Assembly: GCF_027595985.1 (NCBI RefSeq)
Contig: NC_073305.1
Coordinates: 82,555,126-82,619,125, forward strand
Reading direction: 5' to 3'
From: Sorex araneus
Lineage: Eukaryota; Chordata; Mammalia; Eulipotyphla; Soricidae
DNA: 64,000 nucleotides
Numbering within the stretch: position 1 is the stretch's first letter; each line of letters opens with the position of its first letter. A model generated the notes under the pieces. That model saw nothing but the letters and a program-made list of their open reading frames with translations, ran no database searches and was not told the DNA's origin. This document shows positions 59,214 to 64,000 of the stretch, piece after piece. Both the position numbers and the translations under genes were made by a program.

Positions 59214-59697
59214 CTGTCCCTCCCTCCCTCCCTCTCTCCTTTCCTCCCTCCCTCCCTCTCTTCCTTCCTTCCTTCCTTCCTTCCTTCCTTCCTTCCTTCC
59301 TTCCTTCCTTCCTTCCTTCCTTCCTTCCTTCCTTCCTTCCTTCCTTCCTCCTTCCCCCTTCCTTTCTTCCTTCCCACTTCCCTTCTTCCTTCCCCCTTCC
59401 TTCCTTCCTTCCTTCCTTCCTTCCTTCCTTCCTTCCTTCCTTCCTTCCTTCCTTCCTTCCTTCCTTCCTTCCTTCCTTCCTTCCTTCCCTCCTTCCCTCC
59501 TTCCTTCCTTCCCCCTTCCTTCCTTCCTTACTTCCCCCTTCCTTCCTTCCTTCCTTCCTTCCTTCCTTCCTTCCTTCCTTCCTTCCTTCCTTCCTTCCTT
59601 CCTTCCTTCCTTCCTTCCTTCCTTCCTTCCTTCCTTCCTTCCTTTTCTCTCTTCTTTCCTTCCTTCCTTCCTTCCTTCCTTCTCTCCCCCCCCTTTT
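59214..59697. repeat. Large CCTT/CCCTT pyrimidine array
   Basis: About 480 bases of CCTT with islands of CCCTTCCC and CTTTC variants in the middle. The ~200-codon frames on both strands are artefacts of the repeat. Confidence 0.98.
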
Positions 59698-59714
59698 TGT
59701 CTTAAAAAGAGTTA

Positions 59715-59870
59715 AATTTGCAGACCAGAGAAACAATATGAAGGTTAAGAAGCTTGCTTAGTATGCTACAGCTAAGACATTGGTTCAAATCCTAGCACTG
59801 CATATTATACCCCAAGCACAGCCAGACGTGGCCCCTGAGAAGAGAGATATGTGTGGTCCCCAAACAAAGT
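59715..59870 (+). mobile_element. Old SINE-B-like copy
   Basis: 'gaagcttgcttagtatgcta', 'ttggttcaaatcctagcact' and 'ggtccccaaacaaagta'. It lies right of the CCTT array but with its head toward it. Confidence 0.6.
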
Positions 59871-61450
59871 AAGAATTAGGTTTGTTACTAACTTGAAAGA
59901 AACTGAGCAGAGACCACTCCTCAGTATCTTAAAGATAATTTGAACAAGCCTGTAACAAAAGTTAGAGTACTTTTTCCCAGTCATTGTGAAAATTCTTGGC
60001 AATTAGATATTTTAAAAACAATAATGGCAATAGCACATTAACCTGTCCAATATTAGGAGAATGAATGTCTTCTGGCTTCTCTTACAACACTTGGCTTTAT
60101 TGAATATTTTATTTGAAAAATTGGATAACTGTTCACTTTAATTTCTAATTGTGTTCTGTACATTAATGTTTCTTTCTCCCTTCCCGTACTCTTTTTGCTT
60201 GTTTGTGTCTGCAATGACTGAATAACCAAGAGTTGCACAGACTTGGTTTTGGTGACCAATAGGCATGCGGACTTTTGGTGAAGAGGTTCACTGGGGGTTA
60301 TGCCCCTGCTTGTGAAACACCAGATGGAACACTGCAGTGGAATAGGGAGAGGGGACTTCAGTCAGTGCAGGGGGTAACTTGAGGCCACACAGGCTCCACC
60401 CTTTGAAGGAAGGTGTCCTTGGACTTCAAGGTTTCTTTGTTTTTGTTTTTTATTCCTTTTAATTTTTCTTTTCTTATTTTTTTAAATGCAAGTTTGTTTT
60501 CCAGTGTTCCTGAGAGGAAGGGGACATAAGAATCTTTTAATGCTGAGAGGTCTCCAGTCTTATGGGGGAAAGGCATACATTGAAATAAAAATTAAGCATT
60601 CAAAGAACTTCAATCTAGAAAATGGGCAAATGTTTACCTACTGTGTCCAAGGAACTGCATGTATAGTCAATAGGGGAAACTATCACTGATCAGGAGAACA
60701 AAGAAATGGGAAAGCTGAAAAGAAGAAAATTATTCTCTAAATCAGACAGACGGTGAGGCTAGAAATCACAGAGATGGGAGACATGTGACTTCAGCCTGAA
60801 GATTAATTAGCAGTTTCTTTATCTTTTGTTTAAAACAAAGGAGCCACATTAAAAAAAAAAACAAAAAATGAAGTCAGCTTATTTTCTTGTTTTGGTTTTC
60901 TTTTAAGCAGACACAAATTCAAACTCTTATCTTTTCACAATTATTGTCTTACCTTGAAACAGTTTCAGATGCTTCTTTTTAATCTAAAGAGCAAACTTCA
61001 TGTTTTTCTTTGTTTCAATGTATAAAGAAAAACATTCCCATATAGTGTTTTCCATTTAAAGTTGTGAAAATGAATTGCTGTTCTTGGAACTCTCTAAAAA
61101 GAGCTTTTCTAGTCTTATTGGGACTTAGGAACTAAAGGTCCAGTCAGAACACCCATAAACACTACAGAACATAAGCAAAATTCTCAGTAGCCAATTTCTG
61201 TGCATTCATTTAATCAAGTCACAAGGTTTAGTTTGTTTGAATTTTGCAACATGCTTTCTCTCTCTCTAGTTAGATTCTGACAGCAGAGAGATAGAAGTGC
61301 TAAGGATATGCTATTAAACATTCTCAATTTGAGCACACAGTGAACACATTGTGCATAAACTTTTCTATTAGAATTTTTACTAGTTTACTTGAATGAGGAA
61401 AAATTAATTGTGAGTATGTCTTGGTTCAGGTACAAAAGTACCTAAAAAGA
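59871..61450. other. No gene seen (intron)
   Basis: Unique-looking sequence; frames of up to 76 codons are unrecognised. Confidence 0.5.
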
Positions 61451-61452
61451 AT

Positions 61453-61605
61453 TCATTCATTCTTTTCGTTCCATATAGACAGTCTCTACTATGTACTAAA
61501 TGTACTAAATATGAACATTTGGGATCTGATAGGGGAAGTCCCTATTCTCACAGGGTCTATCTCCTGGTGAAAAAGATAAATAGTAAGACAAATAAGCACT
61601 ATATA
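61453..61605 (+). mobile_element. Ancient interspersed repeat (L2 or L1M type)
   Basis: 'attcattcattcttttcgtt', 'ctctactatgtactaaatgt' and 'cacagggtctatctcctggt' follow a common ancient LINE 3' pattern. The class is not certain. Confidence 0.5.
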
Positions 61606-61608
61606 AAA

Positions 61609-62170
61609 ACAATGCACCGGCCATCTTGCCACAATCAACAGAGAAGCGGCAGGCATTCTGGTGAGCAACGCGGCCTGGAAAATGCTCCGGACCCGAATTG
61701 GGGCCAACAACACTAGGGAGCTGGAAGGAGGAGGTGCAGCTAGCACACCTTCTCCAGATGGAGCCCTGGCGACACTGAGCAGCAACTAACACGGCTCCGG
61801 GATTCGGGACTGGGACACATCCGAGCCGCGCGGCCTTTTCTAAAACCTGAAAACATACAATATTTTAATGGAAAACTAATTATCAAATGCTTCCTTAATA
61901 GGGTTATCTTGTTTGGGGGTATAACTCCCACAACAATAGTGAGTTTTGTGTTGAAATATGGAACATAATCAAGGTGAAGAGAAAATGAAGTGAAATTCAT
62001 CAGTTATACAGTTGGGGTGGGGGGCGGAGGGTATACCAGGGATTTTGGTGGTGGAATATGGGCACTGGTGAAGGGATGGTGTTTGAATACGGTATAACTG
62101 AGACATAAACCTGAGAACTCTGTAACTTTCCACACGGTGATAAAATTTAAAAAAAATTAAAAAAAATAAA
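61609..62170 (+). mobile_element. Composite: GC-rich leader fused to L1 3' end
   Basis: A CpG-rich segment (61609-61845, 'cggccatcttgccacaatca' to 'gccgcgcggccttttctaaa') is followed by AT-rich text and an L1 3' UTR end (62010-62150, 'gcactggtgaagggatggtg', 'cacacggtgataaaatttaa') with an A-rich tail. It could be an internally deleted L1 whose 5' UTR survives, or a non-autonomous element. No clear TSD. Confidence 0.5.
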
Positions 62171-62376
62171 AAATAAATAAAATCTACAATATCAGTGTAA
62201 TACATAAAAAAAATGATGCACCTTGCATGGGTGAATTGAAAAATACTAATAAAAATGGATTATGAAAGTTTGAGGTAAGAGTGGGAAATTTGAGAGAAAA
62301 GTCATTAAGGAAATTTTACAATAGATAAACTTTTAATATGTCCAGAAAGAAGTGAAGATGGTGGTTGTGATGTCTT

Positions 62377-62763
62377 TTTTTTTCTTTTGGTTTTGTAAGA
62401 TGGCTCCCTACAACAGCCAGTGTTCCACAGGGGATACTCCTGGCTCATGCACTCAGGAATTACTCCTGGCAGTGCTTGGGGGACCATATGGGATGCTGGG
62501 AATCAAACCCAGGTAGGCTGCGTGCAAGGCAAATGCCCTAACCAACTGTGTTATAGCTCCAGCCCTGAAATGTATTGTGATTGAGATTTTTTTTTTCTTT
62601 TTGGGTCACAGCCGGCGATGCTCAGGTGCTACTCCTGGCTCTGCACTCAGGAATTAGTCCTAGTGGTGCTCAGGGGACCATATGGGATGCTGGAAATCAA
62701 ATCTGGGTGGGCCGCATGCAAGGCAGCCACCCTACCCACTTTACTATCGCTTCAACCCCCCGG
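62377..62763 (-). mobile_element. Two SINE-B copies in one 14-base TSD pair
   Basis: ggttgtgatgtctt at 62363-62376 and 62764-62777 encloses two head-to-tail minus-strand SINE-B copies (62377-62566 and about 62588-62763), separated by ~21 non-SINE bases and a T run. Neither inner junction shows its own TSD. Confidence 0.8.
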
Positions 62764-62777
62764 GGTTGTGATGTCTT

Positions 62778-64000
62778 GGGCAGAGCAATTAGGTAGTGGA
62801 AACATTGAGAGAAATGGCATTGTAGTAAGTTTGAAAACTGACACATTCAAGGAGCACTCAAGGCCAGAGTGAGTGCCTGTGTGTGGATTGAAGGAAAAGA
62901 AGGAGAGGAGATGACTCATGTTGAGGGACAGACAAGAGCTTTCCACATCACAGAGGGACTTTCATGCTCAGATCACTTTGACGTTCATGTTCCATTAGGT
63001 GGAGGCCACCAGACAGGAATGCTTTTATTTATTTATTATTATTATTTTTTTGTTAGGAGAATGGAAGCAAGGTGCAAATGAAAAAAAGATGAGTGCTAGT
63101 CAGGAGATTTTGTAATACCTCAGGTAATGTCAGTGTATTACATAAAACCCTGTCTCTGGTCACTTAGAATAGAGGTTGGCAAACTGCTGTCCTCGAGCCC
63201 AAATGAACATTCTCTCTGTTTTGGAAATAATATTGTTCAGCACATGTTCAATCACATACTATCTTCTTTCATTTACATCTTGCCAATGATCTGTTCTTCC
63301 TCTGCAATGGTAAAGTTGAGTGGTTTTGACAGAGACCATATGTCTAGCAAGGAAAAAAAAGACAGTATAGAAGCAGTTTGTTTCTAACTTGCACAGAGTA
63401 TTGTAGAAGTGAAATTGTGTCTTGGATATACACAGCAGCATAGGCACAAATCATTGTTTCTCTTATTTATAGTACTGTTTTGTGTGTGCACTTTGAAGAA
63501 GGTAGAATTATTTCTGTTCTAGTGAATGAGATTATAGGGAAATAATTTTAGTCTCCCAGTAAAAAATAATGAAAACATTCATCCATTCACTGAAGAGATA
63601 CTCTTTGAGAACTACATTTATGAATTACAAATTTAAGGTGTTAGAGACCCATCAAATAAATAAAGTTATGCAAGTAGATGCTTAATCACAAAACATTGAT
63701 GCTATAAAGAAGGATACAGATTTCATCAGAAAGAAAACCAAAAAGTATAGTAGGATTGAACAAAAATGCCATTTGAATTGAAACCTGAAGGATAAGAGGA
63801 AGAAAGAGGAAGAATTTGACATGGAAGTAGAGGATACACAAAGGTGGTGCAGTTTGCAGAGAATTAACAGAAGTAGGAAGAAAACAAAGACACAGAGACA
63901 CAGGTATACTGACACCTCAAAGACACACATAGACACATGACTGGTTAAATTTTTGACAGTCACAAGGAAAGAATCATGCAATGTATTAGAGAAAAAAAGG
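62778..64000. other. No gene seen (intron)
   Basis: Unique-looking sequence to the window end. The 86-99-codon frames (63127-63387 plus, 63682-63981 minus) are unrecognised. Confidence 0.5.

Noticed and set aside
59131..59761. ~200-codon open frames on both strands
   Set aside because: They run through the CCTT array and encode only repeating FLPS or EGRK units; no gene.

Overview
The window is mammalian nuclear DNA, most probably from a shrew of the genus Sorex. The evidence is two abundant tRNA-headed SINE types that match the SINEs I know from Sorex, a matching young L1 with its own 3' UTR, and a single recognisable host gene. Nothing here looks bacterial, viral or plasmid-like. In this annotation 'SINE-B' is a short element with a tRNA head, a body seen as 'gggtcacacctgg...' on its antisense strand, and an A-rich tail. 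'SINE-A' has the same head but a longer body that ends in cagtga repeats and usually has no poly(A) tail. These are working names; both look like Sorex SOR-type SINEs.

The only intact protein-coding sequence is the large terminal coding exon of PTCHD4 (PTCH53, a Patched-domain protein) on the minus strand at 38997-40630. Its acceptor AG is at 40631-40632 and its first candidate poly(A) signal is at 38627-38632. Everything to the right, 40633-64000, should be the intron before this exon, since no earlier exon is visible. Everything left of about 38600 is 3' flanking gene desert. Other open frames in the window are short or fall in repeats, apart from one unrecognised 152-codon frame in the intron.

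The rest is a record of retrotransposition. From 1 to 10 kb there are SINEs, a 5'-truncated L1, a CpG-rich processed retrocopy of an unidentified transcript with target-site duplications (TSDs) (6952-7816), and an inverted L1 with the structure expected of twin priming (9369-10118). From 19 to 23.3 kb an old L1 holds several nested insertions. One of these is a 1.2-kb mosaic of spliced SUGCT exons, VAV3 exon 1 and a SINE-A 3' end (20676-21883), the most unusual structure in the window. Around 32 kb lies a SINE-A/SINE-B chimera inside one pair of TSDs. From 41 to 64 kb the intron carries many SINEs, two LTR-like sequences, ancient MIR and L1 fragments, a 0.5-kb CCTT array, and a SINE pair that seems to have moved as one unit (62363-62777).

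There is no operon-like or defence-type system. The undescribed material is the mosaic retrocopy and the SINE chimeras, which suggest that shrew SINE 3' ends have mobilised joined or read-through RNAs. Assignments to named genes and families rest on recalled family sequence, not on a database search.
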